64,000 nucleotides of DNA from assembly GCA_000149265.1 (NCBI GenBank), contig CH003313.1, positions 126,140 to 190,139 of the forward strand. The letters run 5' to 3'. The stretch's first letter is position 1; each line of letters opens with the position of its first letter. The stretch comes from Ciona savignyi (lineage: Eukaryota; Chordata; Ascidiacea; Phlebobranchia; Cionidae). Positions 24,501 through 36,415 of the stretch are shown here, one piece after another. Under the pieces are notes generated by a model that saw only the letters and a program-made list of their open reading frames with translations, did no database searches and had not been told where the DNA came from. A program made the position numbers and the translations under genes.

Positions 24501-27500
24501 GCAGCTCTTTAACCCTGCTCAAAGCGCACCTACAACAGGTTGGTTATATTTTTACATTACCGTTAAAGGCTTTACTCATGGCAGACACAGAACAACTTTC
24601 TAACAGGTTGACCTAAGTGGTTTATATTTGAATGCTTGTGACATTCATAGTTGTTTAAATACTTATACTAAAAAAACTAAATGTTGTAAAACCAGGCGAT
24701 GCACACTATGGAAGTACACCTGCAAGCCCACTTTCTCGCCTCAACCTGTCAGGCGATAATGTAAGTATAATGTCAATAATTTAGCCATTGCGTAAATTGA
24801 TTTATATAAAAAAATGTTAATTAAACAACACCAGTAAACCGTTTATTTTCATTTTAAGACTCACTACACAATGCTATTTTGAATGTTCCACAGGCACATT
24901 ATTGTAAAATAAAAAAGGCAATTTTAAAATATAAGCAGATCATGTAATAATATTGTATACATTGAGCAGATCTTCTAAAATAATAAATTACTGCATGCAT
25001 ACCTCTTTTGACAAACTCTTATGAGTCAGATATGATTATTCTACCTTTGTGTTTTTTATTGTAGCGTCACAATGTGCATTATAAGCTAGTTTGATTGACG
25101 TCTTTTAGTACGTTCAGGAATTGCGCATGAAATATTTTATACTATATTGATGTTTAGTATATAATCCACTTGTTTCCAAATGACCTAATCATATTCTATG
25201 TACTGAACTCAGATGAAAGGAATCATGTTTTATTTAGAATTCGAATTTGTTTTCTGAATATGAGACAATTTTATTTGTGTATAGCAAAATTCAGATACCA
25301 AAATTGTTATATAAATATGAAGTTTACAAAATTAATGATAACTATAGCGTGAATTCCTAGTCATTTTTGTAGATTAGGAAAGTGTCAAAATCACCTGCTG
25401 TTTAATACCTCAGTCAACTAACCTTAATTTAACTTGCACATAGTGCTATTTTCCTTCCAATATTTTGTCAAGGAAAAAATTCCTCAGAGATTATCTTTAA
25501 TTGTACAATTATAAACTTACTCTCTTAGAACTATCTCATACTATTACAAACAAACCTAATTTTGTTTCAATTAAACCATATGGCAATACAGCATAACATT
25601 TAATGTGACACTACTGCATTGTCTCTGCTTAGGCTGTGGCATGCTGAACATAGCAAAATGCTAGTTTGTCACGATTATGTATCAACCTTATATTAACAGA
25701 AAACAGCTATACACAAGCAGATGTTTAATAGAAATACAATAATATGTGTTTTTCCGACATAAATGACTAAATATATTGTTCAATTTTGTGCATTTTAGGT
25801 ACCTTAAAAATATATGATCACTATTTACACTGTGTAACAAAAATGATACTCTATGGTTACCCATATTATCAATGGTTGCCTTACCAAGTTCCTCTTAGCA
25901 GTAAACAGGTGCAAAAAGTAGAATTTGTTAAGTAGGTGTACAACTAACTGTTTAAAATGGAACATTAAAACTTGGTCTGATACCAAGGCCAGTTAAAATA
26001 ATTTAATGATGTATAGTAAATTGAGTATAAATGTAACTTAAACATTGGACTTTTCTGGAATATGTAATATCAATTCACTGTCCTATTCTCAAAGACTATT
26101 TGTGTATACTCATTTACAGCATGTAAGCGAGTGAAGTGGAAGGTAGATTTTTCTCACATTAACATTTTTTTACCCAGATGACGGATATTATCGATGACAT
26201 AGTAAGCCTCGAGTCCAGTCTGGACGAATCGCGGTATGACCGTTCGTCTACCACGGTAAGTGAAAGTAAAATATTGATTTTTTTATTAATTGCCTGTAAC
26301 TAAAGCACTGTAACAATACCTTTTTCTTAACAAAGCAATCATTCTCCTCATTGTAAAAATACACAGTAGCAGCATATTCACCTGATCAATGCATGTTGAG
26401 AACAAAATAAATATACAATACAACTAATAAAATTACTTAAATTAAATCAACTAAAATTCCAACTGACCAATGATCATTGCACTACATAGTAGTTCGAACT
26501 ATAAATCTCACAATACTGCCGACTGGTTGAACTGTTTTTTATCCTGTCACTAAGTTTTTGCAAATGTATTCCAATTATTTAGCAAACGATGACTAACCAC
26601 AACGAATTCATTCCAGCTACCCACGGTGTCACCAACTGATATAAATAGTTATGCTCACTCCACCGCCCACTCGCTTCCTCTGGTGTCCAATGAGACCTCA
26701 TCGTCTTGTCCGCTCATCAAACGAGAGTTCACAGAAGAAGACGCACAACTTTTCACAAAGGATCGCATCAAAAAAGACAATCATAACATAAGTAAGCGTA
26801 CATTGTTAAAAAAACTAACAGCAAATGACTAAGCTACAGAACTGTCCATGTGAAGGTACTATTACATTCTGTTATTATTTTAGGTTTATTGACTTTTATA
26901 TAAATTCCACGCATTATGTTCAAAATCAAGTATATTTTCCAGTCGAAAGGCGGCGTAGATACAATATCAATGATCGGATTCGTGAACTTGGTCAACTTGT
27001 GCCCAAGTCTTCTGACCCGTAAGTTTTCATCCCTGCATGGCCCAAGCACTTTATTTGATTTCTTAAACTTAGTAATGCATAAGTCACTTGCATCAGTCCC
27101 ACGTTCATTTAAAACTAACAATTATTTATATTTCTCTAAATTATCCTTTTTTCACAGTAGAACTGATTTAAAAAAAAAGGTTTATAGGCTAAACAAATTT
27201 TTAAAAAGGCAGCAGAAAATGTGATGCATTATTAACAGCATATAAGCATTAAATAATAAGTGATCAACTAAGGTACCACAAACCTGTTATCCTTCAGTAT
27301 TCACCTGGTATAAATAGATTCTGAAAGTGAAAGTCTTGTTTACATTGCAAGTAGTGTATTCGGTTTAAGACCACCAAATTACATTAAGCGCACAAATTCT
27401 AAAATAACTCTCTTAAAATAGATCCTCTTACAAGAGAAAATCTACCAAAAATGCATATTTACAAAAATATTTAAACAACTATTGCAAATTACTAGTGAAC

Positions 27501-30384
27501 TCCGTTGGAACAAAGGCTCCATATTAAAAGCGGCAGTTGATTATATACAGCATTTACAAGCAAATCAAGGAAAGCGTAAAGCACTAGAACAACGGAATAA
27601 ACAAATGGAAAATATGAACAAGAAACTTTTGCTGCGTGTACAGGTATAGTTGGTACATAATGCTTATAATTGGTGGTATTATTAAGGTCTGAAAATGTAA
27701 CCATGGAAAGTAATATTTTAATGCAATTCTATTTTCCTATTCATATAAATTATATTTTAAATTCACTGCTAATTATTTTCTGCATATATAATTTATTAAT
27801 TGTCATTTTGAAACAAACATGTGATTAACATAACTTTTCCATTAAAGTAAACGTGTATGTAACCCAGAAATTTGTTAGATAGAAGACCTCAATGTGCAAT
27901 ACTTCTTAGCATATTTATAAATGATTTTATTTTTGCATTTGTAATCCAAATATTGTCATTCCTGTCGTATACAATTGCAGCAACTGGAGATGATGGTACA
28001 ACAGTGTGGTATAAGTATGCCATCAGGCAACAGCGATACACAGAATATAATGAGCACTCTTTTAAACTTCGACGGCGCTGTTCCAAACGATGCACTCTTT
28101 ACTGCAGGTAGCTATGATTTTCTCTAAAAGAAAATTGGTGCTTAGTTGGGATTGTCTAGTTTTGTCGTTTACTAAGTAATAATTATTAATTATATATACC
28201 TTATCACACTTGTATGGAAGCGACTATTATCCGGCCGGTTAGTCTGGCGGTTAAGTGCATTGCCTTTTCAATCAAAAGGTTAGAGGTGCAAAACAGGTCG
28301 CTAACTACTCGGTTGTGTCCTTCGATAAGGCATTTTTTATGGACATTGCCTTAACCCAGCAGATTAATGGGTTCTACCAAATTTAAGCAACTTGTCTATC
28401 ATTTACAACACACTGCAATAGCTCTGGTAACCCGACAGTAGGTGCGAGGTGATCCGACGATTGCTTGTGTGTTAACCCCCTTGGTTTTCCCATTCACGGG
28501 GATAAACATGAATATTCTATCCTGTTACAAAAGTTATACCAATATGCTCCCATACACAGAAGACGAGCAACATGTTGCCAATTTCCCATCGAACACAGTC
28601 TCGCCTTCCTCCAATCAGAACCCCGTTTCCATAACAACAACGACTCCAGAAATGTTAGTGTACCAACAGCCACAACATGGTCAAACAGCCAGTTCCACTG
28701 AACAACACTTCCTACAACAACAGGTTAGAAATTATTTGGCAATAATTATTCACTTATATATAATACCACAGAAACAAAAAGTATTTCCAGTGTCTCCATG
28801 TAGGATCAATCTATTATTAATAGTTGTTGTCTAGCTTGTTTTAAAACATGATAACCTTTGGATTGCCTATTTTTTTCTTCAGTTGCTGACCGTCGATGCT
28901 GTAGCTATTAGCAACCCACAGTCTGCCTTGGCTCCTACCCATCAACTCCAGGGCAACTTTTCACCGAATAATTTGACTCAGAACCATTCCCCCCTGGGTA
29001 GCGTGGCCTCCAGCACTCTGTCCCCTACCTCCAGTGACGTAAACATGCAGCAACAGCATACACAAGCAGTCTCATTAAGCTCAAGTATGTCCTGTCATTC
29101 TTGATCTACTATTGTATTTTAAAAGTTTTTCTTATGGATAGTATAATACCATTATTACCATATGATTTCAGTTGACTGCTCTTGTAGTTTAGCACTAAAG
29201 TAAGATTAAGGTCCAGGTAGGAATAAGTGATATTTTTATGTTCTATTTTGTAGTTAAGGATATAATACCTGCAGTCTGCTCTGTAAAAGTGTAAATTTTG
29301 GACTGTTGGCCAATAGCCACCCATTATCAACTAACCACCACCATCGGGCCATTGTATTCTTATTGTAATTGCTCATCTAGATATAGACGGCGTGGGAATG
29401 TCATCCTTTCAATACCCTACTGGCAACGACGGAGACTTGAATAGTATTATTGATGGCGCTGGGTTTACTGCATTACTAAGCAATGATGATTCAAATCAGG
29501 TATATATTTATTTTCAATTTCGTAGACTCCTTACAAAACGAAGAAAATCATCACTTTTAATGGAAGTCTTCAATATAAATGCTAGTTAAACAATTGTTTT
29601 GCTGCAGGAATAAGATCAGCTTCACACTGTTAATAAGCGCCGTAAAACACCAACAAGAAGTCACCATTTTAAATTAGCTAACACTAAACTTCTGTAAAGA
29701 CTAGTTCTTCACAGAAGAGTACTTTTGAATTCTAATTATACATGCACAATTGCACCATGCCTACATTTGAAGGATAAATATTATCTGTACCACCATGTCG
29801 ATCATAAAATCTGTGGCCCCTCTATTCACACTGCCCATGCATTAAAGACGGCCCTGTAAAAAGCAAATATGAATCTGAACACGGTTCTTTTAAAAGAGAC
29901 TTTTTAGTTGTATCATGGAGAAGTTGGTCGCATTGAAAGGTTTTTATTCTAAAAAGGTTTTATGATCCCAACTTTATTGTGCCGCGAAATCATTAATTTA
30001 TTTTGAAAACTTTCTTAGAAAACACATTAACAAAGGTAACAAACATCTGATTTTAATACATATATTGAAATGTTACTTTATTCCATATTTAATCAAATTA
30101 TTGTGCAAATTCAAGCATATATAAATGTTAATGGTGTTTAACATATACCCAAAAACAGTGTTATATATTTAACAGACTCATTAAATTTGTAAAGAATATA
30201 AATGCCCCTTATTTAATTTAACGGCTCAAATAAAATACCTAAACAAAAAAGGTTACGTATACGTTCATATAACTAATCCAACTATGTTTTTCCATAGTTC
30301 AGCGATGTTATGATGGTAGATGATTATAGCTTGATCAAAGAAGACCTTTTCTTGTCTGATGCCACCAATCCACCAAATCAGTGA
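18581..30384 (+). CDS. MITF: MITF/TFE-family bHLH-leucine zipper transcription factor (TFEB/MITF-A-like isoform)
   Basis: Exons: 18581-18625, 19297-19434, 24388-24538, 24696-24760, 26178-26255, 26617-26791, 26943-27018, 27496-27643, 27981-28107, 28560-28723, 28883-29084, 29381-29499, 30298-30384 (stop TGA). Phases agree at every junction, giving 524 residues. The N-terminus [15 protein letters not shown] resembles the TFEB start (MASRIGLRMQLMREQ), the region that binds Rag GTPases. Then [17 protein letters not shown] (VLKV..LENPT in vertebrates), an acidic activation segment [16 protein letters not shown] (TFEB Ser211 context, 26695-26712), and basic region [18 protein letters not shown]. Helix-loop-helix and zipper run [15 protein letters not shown] to [13 protein letters not shown]. 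Exons at 28560-29499 are Gln/Ser/Pro-rich. The last exon [12 protein letters not shown] matches TFEB LDLMLLDDSLL; the vertebrate RRSSFSMEE end is absent. Known role: pigment-cell and lysosome gene control by binding CACGTG/CATGTG sites. The donor of exon 18581-18625 is the less usual GTTCGT. Confidence 0.94.
18874..18903. repeat. Small GC hairpin with TTAGGGTT loop
   Basis: GCCCCAGG and CCTGGGGC flank GTTAGGGTTTGGCA, a perfect 8-bp stem in otherwise AT-rich intron. The loop resembles part of the shared core of elements A-C. Confidence 0.5.
22601..22776. mobile_element. Short hAT-like MITE in MITF intron
   Basis: Ends CAGTGATGGGATTCAA and TTGATTCCAATCGCTG form an imperfect inverted repeat, and inner words AACAGGTTC / GAACC repeat. 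A clean 8-bp duplication is not visible, so the call is by termini only. Confidence 0.6.
22816..22885. repeat. Dispersed repeat, copy 1
   Basis: Shares the order TGAAAGT..TTCACA..TGTAAGTAG..GTCTAAGACCACCAA with 27321-27393. The type is unknown. Both copies are in MITF introns. Confidence 0.55.
23888..24178 (+). CDS. MITF: MITF alternative first exon (exon 1M-like)
   Basis: A 97-codon open exon begins [15 protein letters not shown]. It ends KRRK exactly before a GT donor (GTAAAT) in phase 0. The next acceptor, 24388, opens the shared exon [12 protein letters not shown], also entered in phase 0 from the upstream exon 19297-19434. The join gives a 560-residue isoform without the N-terminal MGSR..QLQRDK motif. 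In vertebrates the melanocyte exon 1M encodes MLEMLEYNHYQ and splices to the same point (VQTHLENPT). The similarity in opening residues, splice phase and position is seen directly; use of the exon as an alternative promoter is inference. No acceptor is needed because an upstream start context (ctaagaATGG) is not the ORF start: the first ATG-like codon is a TTG at 23888 and the first true ATG is two codons later (MEYIP). Confidence 0.6.
24761..26177 (+). other. MITF intron
   Basis: AT-rich intron of about 1.4 kb before the activation-domain exon 26178-26255. No repeat or exon is recognised. Confidence 0.45.
27321..27393. repeat. Dispersed repeat, copy 2
   Basis: Second copy of the 22816 repeat (TGAAAGT..TTTACA..TGCAAGTAG..GTTTAAGACCACCAA), in the intron that splits the bHLH domain. 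Confidence 0.55.
28233..28524 (+). repeat. SINE copy 5, 35 bp before a MITF exon
   Basis: Near full-length copy from GGCCGGTTAGTCTGGCGG to the TATCC tail. It ends only 35 bp before the acceptor of exon 28560-28723, so it sits at the usual branch-point distance. Confidence 0.88.
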
Positions 30385-31157
30385 TCTAAGACCCACTTGC
30401 GCTTGTTTAAGTGATGGCAACATCATAAAAATGCTTTACATAAAAGTGTATTTGGGTTGCAATCATTTAACGTTGATTGCTTTTAACTGGCTTAATTTAA
30501 TTTCATGTTTTGTAGTTCTTTGTCAAATTTAAAATGACTGGTTGAAGTAGCCAAACCTGCAAAGCTGTAATCACCTTAAAATTTCTGTTTTTTTTTGATA
30601 AATTTAATGTTTTTAAATAAACTTTTAATGTACAATCAAGCTTTTTTTAATCAATTTTCCCTGCATTTTAATGAAGTACTTACAATCTTAATATTTACTG
30701 CTTTTTTATTCTGTGCATACTTCTAACCATTTATACGAACTGATCTAGTTTTACGACGACCCCCTCCCCCAAAACGCCCTTATTGTTCGCCATTCCCATC
30801 AGTTGCAATTAGAATTTGTAGGTTGCACCGTTTCTAACATTTTTCTCTCGTTTTGTTTTGCCATAACGATTCGTTCAATTTTTTGTTTATTTTTGCGAAT
30901 ACTGGTATATAAAACATAAGTATTCGGTCTTAATTGGTTTTATTTACACAACGAAGTGTCAAAACGAAAAAGTGATGACAGCGCCACAAGCGTTCTTTAA
31001 AAGTCATTCGCCAGGTGTCGTTGCCAAGTAATTTCTGAATAAAATATTAGATTAGATTCCTTGACCAAAACAAAGGTAAAAAACATAAATGCATGCAAGC
31101 TTGTTGTTATTTAACAAAGTGTGATTAATATATGATGTAAGGTTTCATTTCTATCCT
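30385..31157 (+). other. MITF 3' UTR and convergent intergenic DNA
   Basis: AATAAA at 30616-30621 lies 232 bp after the MITF stop and is the best polyadenylation signal. The rest separates MITF from the convergent ninjurin-family gene and holds no recognised gene. Confidence 0.55.
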
Positions 31158-31216
31158 GGATGTGGGAACAACCCGACGGTGGGCGCGAGATTATCTGACG
31201 ATTGCCCGTGTGTTAA
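31158..31216 (+). repeat. SINE fragment (copy 6)
   Basis: Only the central module is present (ACCCGACGGTGGGCGCGAG through GCCCGTGTGTTAA); head and tail are missing. Confidence 0.75.
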
Positions 31217-31431
31217 GTATTTTCATAGTGTGATCTATATAATTAAGACCTTTAGAACGTTTTGACCAAGACCCCGACCAGCTAGTTTTTTTATGGATAA
31301 CCGGTCAGCTCTTTAGCGAAACCTGCTTTGAGTAATATATTATTTTAAATGCTAGGTAGCCTACTTGTTTAGATAGTTGTTTAGTTCATGCGAGTAGTTT
31401 AGGTTAATCCTTGCCACCTGCGTAATTGTTC

Positions 31432-33902
31432 TTACGTTCCATTCGACCGAGGGTTTGGAACTCCCACGTACAACCCACTATCCGCCATTATGTTCAGTAC
31501 TATAACACTGATAATGGTGATTAGACCAGCAAGGATTGTGCTCACTATGTTTATCCTCTGCAAACAACGTTGTTTCCTTGGGTTTTGTAGGTTTTGAGTG
31601 CCTGGATGAATAAAACCTTTTTTTATAAATGTTCCTGTAAAACAAACTGCACATGTTAATTTTGTGGGATAGTAAATAACGCTGCCAAGTGAAATCAACC
31701 CTTTTTTCTAATTTTGTCAATAAACATACAAACCGATGTGTAAAACGTCCCCAAGAAAAGTCAGCTTGTATTAATCAAAATGTATGGTACCATGGCCGTA
31801 ATAGGTTATGTATAAATGAACAGTATTATTATAAAATATAAGCTCCCATAATACATAATGATAGTCGTAAAACTATGATTTATTAACATCATACATCACA
31901 ATAACAAGTGTAGCTAAGTGTTTTTACCATAATAAAGTGTTGGTAAGTAAATAAACGCTATAATTCCCCATACTTAAGACGCATATTCCCTTATAAAATA
32001 ATGTGTCTGTGATACGATAATCCCGATACACGTTTATTAGTATCGCGACTACGATATATCGTTGCAGCCCTAGATAGAACGTTCACTTATAAATTTTCAG
32101 AATATCACATGTTTTACCATATATGATGAAAAAGTGTTTTGTTACCAGTCTGAATACCGCTTTCCCCCCAAAATGACTAAATAATCTCTTGGAACAGCTT
32201 ACTTAAATAAACGAGAAGGATTCCCTCAATTGCGAGAAGTCCAAGAAGAATGGATATTAGGATGAGCATGGGGAGGTACCACTTTTCACCTGCACCCTGT
32301 ATAAAATAAATTGTGGAAATTACTGAAACGACCTAAAATGTATAGCGAATCCAAAAGAGAAAATACAGAGCACGACCATGGGTCTGCGTAAAACCGGAAT
32401 TTTTAATTACTAGACAACGCAAATATTTGGATAGGTTAGTTACGTTTATCCCTGTGAATGGGAAAACCAAGATGTTAACACACGGGTGATTGCCAGATTA
32501 CCTCGCGCCCACCGTCGGGTTACCGGAGCTTTTGGAGTGTGTTGGGTACGATTTATACGTTCCTTCAATTTATTGGAATTCATCAAATCCGCTAAGTTAT
32601 AACTCGATATATATGTAAAGGTCGCGTTAACTATTCGGGCACACGACCATAACTCGCGGACAGAGTTGGCATACAACCAATTGAACTGATCTCCATGCGC
32701 GGCCAGATCTGACGACTGGGTAACCTTTGGTTCGTGGTGTTTCAGTGAGTGTTTTGCCTAATAACATTTATGGTTATTCCCCAATAGTGTGACGTTTGAA
32801 GGCAACAGGTGCTGGGCTTTGACACAGTATTCTCGTTTTGGTTGCCACTGTGTTCTCATATCCCAAATTTAAAAGTTTACATTGTAGGGACAAATAATAA
32901 TATTGAAATTGGTTAAAATCTTACCAAATCAACGACTTTTCTCAATCGAACAGAAGCATCCACGATAAGTGTAATAACCAACAGACCTAAGCCAGCAGAC
33001 TTGACAGTAGCATACCGATCGTATCCAAACATCTAAAAGTTTATGGTAGGTGAAGTTAACACAGGTTTTCTTATGTTAAATTTTGGGCTGTATAAACATC
33101 TTTTAGTTTTCAGCTTCAAATCAAACAACGCATCCCTATAGTTTAAAAAGGTGATCTCGAGGGACATCTGCTAATTTGCTTATTGACATCTGCTAATTTG
33201 CTGCTAATTAATTTGCTATACAAACCTATTTTGCTTTTTTTCAGCTATCGATATACACAATATACCAGGTTCCAATGTAAATGTACCATTTTACCGTTGT
33301 ACACGATGTACTATATTTACTCTACATTATTGAAAAAGTAGTTAAACAATCTCGAGGACAAGGTCTAAGAAAAACAGGCTTTAACCATGCATAGAAAATC
33401 GGTAACTGGTTGCTGATGCTGTTTTTTCTCATCTCGTATTTGTCAAACATACTAACTTTGTATAGCATACTGTATATGGGTTGCGCTCGCGGCGGATATA
33501 AATTTTAAATTGACTGTAAGTTGCAAATCAAAAAAACGTTTATGGCACAAATAACCTAAACTTTCATTAAAAGATCGTTGACAATAAAATCAACTTATTT
33601 TATTACGGTACAACTTATTTTATTACGGTACCGTTTAAATATAGATTTATGTTGCTCCTCTTTGTATAAGCTACCTAACTGGTACAAACAACATTTATCA
33701 ATGTATTTAGAAGATACGTTCTTTAAATTAGAACTCAAACCTTTTTCTGTGTCGGTATTGGGGGCGCTGTTTTCTTCGGCATAGTTTTTACGGTGTCGAT
33801 TTTCTTTATCTCCGTTCCTCCGTTCGTATCTTTCGGTTCTACGCTGTCTGTTTCAACGTTCACCTTCGCATCTACTTTTTCACTTTCGAGAGTGTCCGCC
33901 AT
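31432..33902 (-). CDS. Ninjurin-family membrane protein
   Basis: Four exons on the minus strand: 33741-33902, 32925-33032, 32203-32296, 31432-31634 (stop TAA). GT-AG junctions and phases agree, giving 188 residues. The N-terminus (MADTLESEKVDAKV, then Lys/Pro-rich) is hydrophilic. Next is YDRYATVKSAGLGLLVITL, which matches the ninjurin pattern YATKKSVAESMLDVAL. A second hydrophobic segment WYLPMLILISILLGLLAIEG corresponds to the ninjurin membrane helix. A third, INIVSTILAGLITIISVIVL, follows a Lys/Arg-rich loop. Human NINJ1 and NINJ2 are about 140-152 residues, so this protein has a longer N-terminal tail. Known role: NINJ1 is an adhesion protein whose polymerisation ruptures the plasma membrane in lytic cell death. 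The family call comes from helix order and the RYAT.KS motif; NINJ1 versus NINJ2 cannot be told. Confidence 0.75.
32432..32600 (-). repeat. SINE copy 7, partial, in ninjurin intron
   Basis: Minus-strand copy with the conserved module and GTTCCTTCAATTTATTGG; the head is missing. It lies between exons 2 and 3 of the ninjurin-family gene. Confidence 0.8.
33591..33630. repeat. Perfect 20-bp tandem duplication
   Basis: CAACTTATTTTATTACGGTA occurs twice back to back, 110 bp downstream (on the gene strand) of the first ninjurin exon. Confidence 0.85.
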
Positions 33903-35811
33903 CGTTAAAATAAACAACCCAAACCAAGCAACTAAATTGTCCAGCCGAGACCTATATTAATGATTTTGTGATGTGTTATGCTGACAGAAATATCAGGCTA
34001 TAACACAGCAACAGCGCAACGTCTCTATCCGAGCAACTTTTGTTGAACCACTACCTGTCTAATTTAGTTTCAGACATTTAAATTGATATGGTTTTACCTT
34101 ACGCCTGGTGGTAACATAAACATGTGTCCAATAAACATATTTCTATTTTAATCCAGTTATACGCCTTGCAAAGTGCTTAACATACATGACCCTATATACG
34201 GTAAGCTCGTGGTGAACTGTTGCAAACAGAGAAAGGCCTGTTAATTAATATCCCAAGTGAGAAGGCCTGTGACCTTTCGTTCTATTATAGGCTTGTGTCC
34301 TACGGAATAAAGAACTGCAGTCAGCCTATTGAAAACAAATACACATACACAAGGCTTAAGTATATTTCTCGCCATATCATTAATCCATCCAGTACTAAAA
34401 TAGTATTATTTTTCAGTGTTTAAATAAAAGTGATACATATAACGCTTGAAAAGAATGAGAAAAATACCGAATTTAAAATCCATTTTTGATTAAGTAAATA
34501 GACTTTACTTGGTATTTAAACATAAATACACTTTAAAATTAGTTCTGCTTTGCCTCCACTCGCTTTGTTTCACTACCAACAACTCCGAAGTTCTTTGCAT
34601 AGTCGCCCCAGGCAGTAAGTGAATATAGCGGTAAACAAATCATGAACATTATTTAAAAAATTATAATTTTAAGTCACTATGAATCACTTTTACAAATACA
34701 CTGTTTTCTCATTTACATGCAGATTCCAGCAATTAAACCACAAAACTGCAAGATGGGGCTCATGTGATATGTGCGGCAACGAAATAGACAGAGGTAATAT
34801 ATATGAAAACAGTAAGTTTATATATAGAGTAATAAAGATGAAATCTTTACGAAAACAACAATAATAACTACAAAATAACTTACAAAATACATTATGAATA
34901 ATGTAGTGAATTGGAATACATAATGCAAACATGTATAGGCTTACAATGCAAATAGAAAGGTACACCGTGAGTGCGGTTATTACAGTATTGTTACAGTAAC
35001 ATAGTAAATCACTACAACGTAAAAATTTTTAGTATCCAATTTAAAGATTAGCCAGCATAAAACATTTTTAAAATCTTAATTTCTGCTGCAACTTTTTATA
35101 TAAAATACAAGTCGATATGTGAAGCATGTTGGATGCTTTCTAAGCCGGTGTTCTGTTGGGCGATGTGGATTTTAAGCACTTTGTTTCAGATTTACAAACC
35201 TTGCAAGGTTAATTGATTTAACTGCTGGTAATTTTTGCAGTTCAGTTTTAGTACTGTGTATGTCAACACTTCACTTTATTGTGTGTCAATGATTTAAACG
35301 TCCCAACTCTTTACATCCCATAGATACATTAAAGTACTGTGCCGAGTCCAGAAGCCAGCTGCTGGTATCACCGGCTATTTGGAGCAGACATATATAGTGT
35401 GACGTGTGATTGCGACTATGCCGTATACCATTTTAGTGCCGTGGTATCAGCACTTAGACGGGAACATTTTAGAACCTTATCTAACAAAGTCGATTTACAT
35501 CTTGTAATGATACTTTATGCCAGCAGAATGTCCTCCAAATATTCTCCCATCTCTACAACTTAGACTTAAAAGGGGTTTCTAATCAAAAATTCTATACCAT
35601 AGCAACCCAGATATTTTTCAGATTTTAAAAATGGCGCTGGAATCTGCAATCTTAACCCTAAAATTCCCTAAAAAACTGGAAAAGAAACGCTGATGTGAAG
35701 CCAGGCACTTGCTGCTGCAGCCAGGAGTGTTTGCCGATATTGGCTTTAGCAGAAGTTGTGCAATCAGGAAATTATTTTTTACATAGCCAGATCAGCTAAC
35801 CTCAATTTAGA
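33903..35811. other. Intergenic region upstream of the ninjurin-family gene
   Basis: No gene is recognised. A short AG..GT-flanked stretch at 34731-34796 reads TARWGSCDMCGNEI and an open frame at 35339-35563 has no known motif; neither could be linked to other exons. Confidence 0.4.
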
Positions 35812-36284
35812 TAGGATAGGATATTTATGTTTATCCCCGTGAATGGGAAAACCAAGGGGGTTAACACACGGGCAATCGTCAGATCACCTCGCGCCCACTG
35901 CCGGGTCACCGGAGCTATTGCAGTGTGTGGTGTATGATTTACACGTTCCTTCAATTTGGTAAAACCCATTAATCCGCTGGGTTCAGGCAATGTTTGTTTA
36001 AGTGCCTTGCCCAAGGACACAACCGACTAGCTAGCGATCAGATTCGAACCTTAGTTTAGGTTAGTTTATTTTTTGTTTCCACGATGAAAACAAAAAATCA
36101 GGACTATTGAAAAAAAATTAAAAAAATGGGAAAAAAGGCAAAACGACAGTCGTTAGAACACGTCGAAAAAGAGACCCGTGCAATGGGGGGGTCTCTTTAT
36201 CGCATACTTTTCTTCGAGGCGTAGTGTACTTATGCAACCTTTCGGTTGAAAGGCATCGCACTAAACCACCAGACTAACCGGTAA
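35812..36284 (-). repeat. SINE copy 8, interrupted by a hairpin-rich insert
   Basis: Body at 35812-36052 and head at about 36233-36284 (GGTTGAAAGGCATCGCAC..CCAGACTAACCGG). The 180-bp insert has two hairpins: TTTTTTGTTT / AAACAAAAAA near 36070-36100, and AAAGAGACCC / GGGTCTCTTT near 36165-36200. The insert type is unknown. Confidence 0.8.
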
Positions 36285-36415
36285 AATTGCAGGAAGAAAC
36301 AATACAAAAGAACTAAAACTTACGTAAATGTTTGCTATGGGTATAAAGATGTGCACGAATCAAACAAAAGTATAAATACTTCTGTAGACACCTAACATTT
36401 ATTGACCCTCTGGAG

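Noticed and set aside
29608..29613. A MITF terminal exon GAA TAA after acceptor GCTGCAG
   Set aside because: It would end the protein two bases into the exon, whereas 30298-30384 joins in the same phase and encodes the family-specific VMMVDDYSL segment.
34731..34796. AG..GT-flanked stretch reading SCDMCGNEI, like half a zinc finger
   Set aside because: A single short stretch without partner exons or a complete ligand set; splice-like ends are common by chance.
35339..35563. 74-residue open frame with several Cys
   Set aside because: No known motif, no splice partners, and composition typical of a chance frame.
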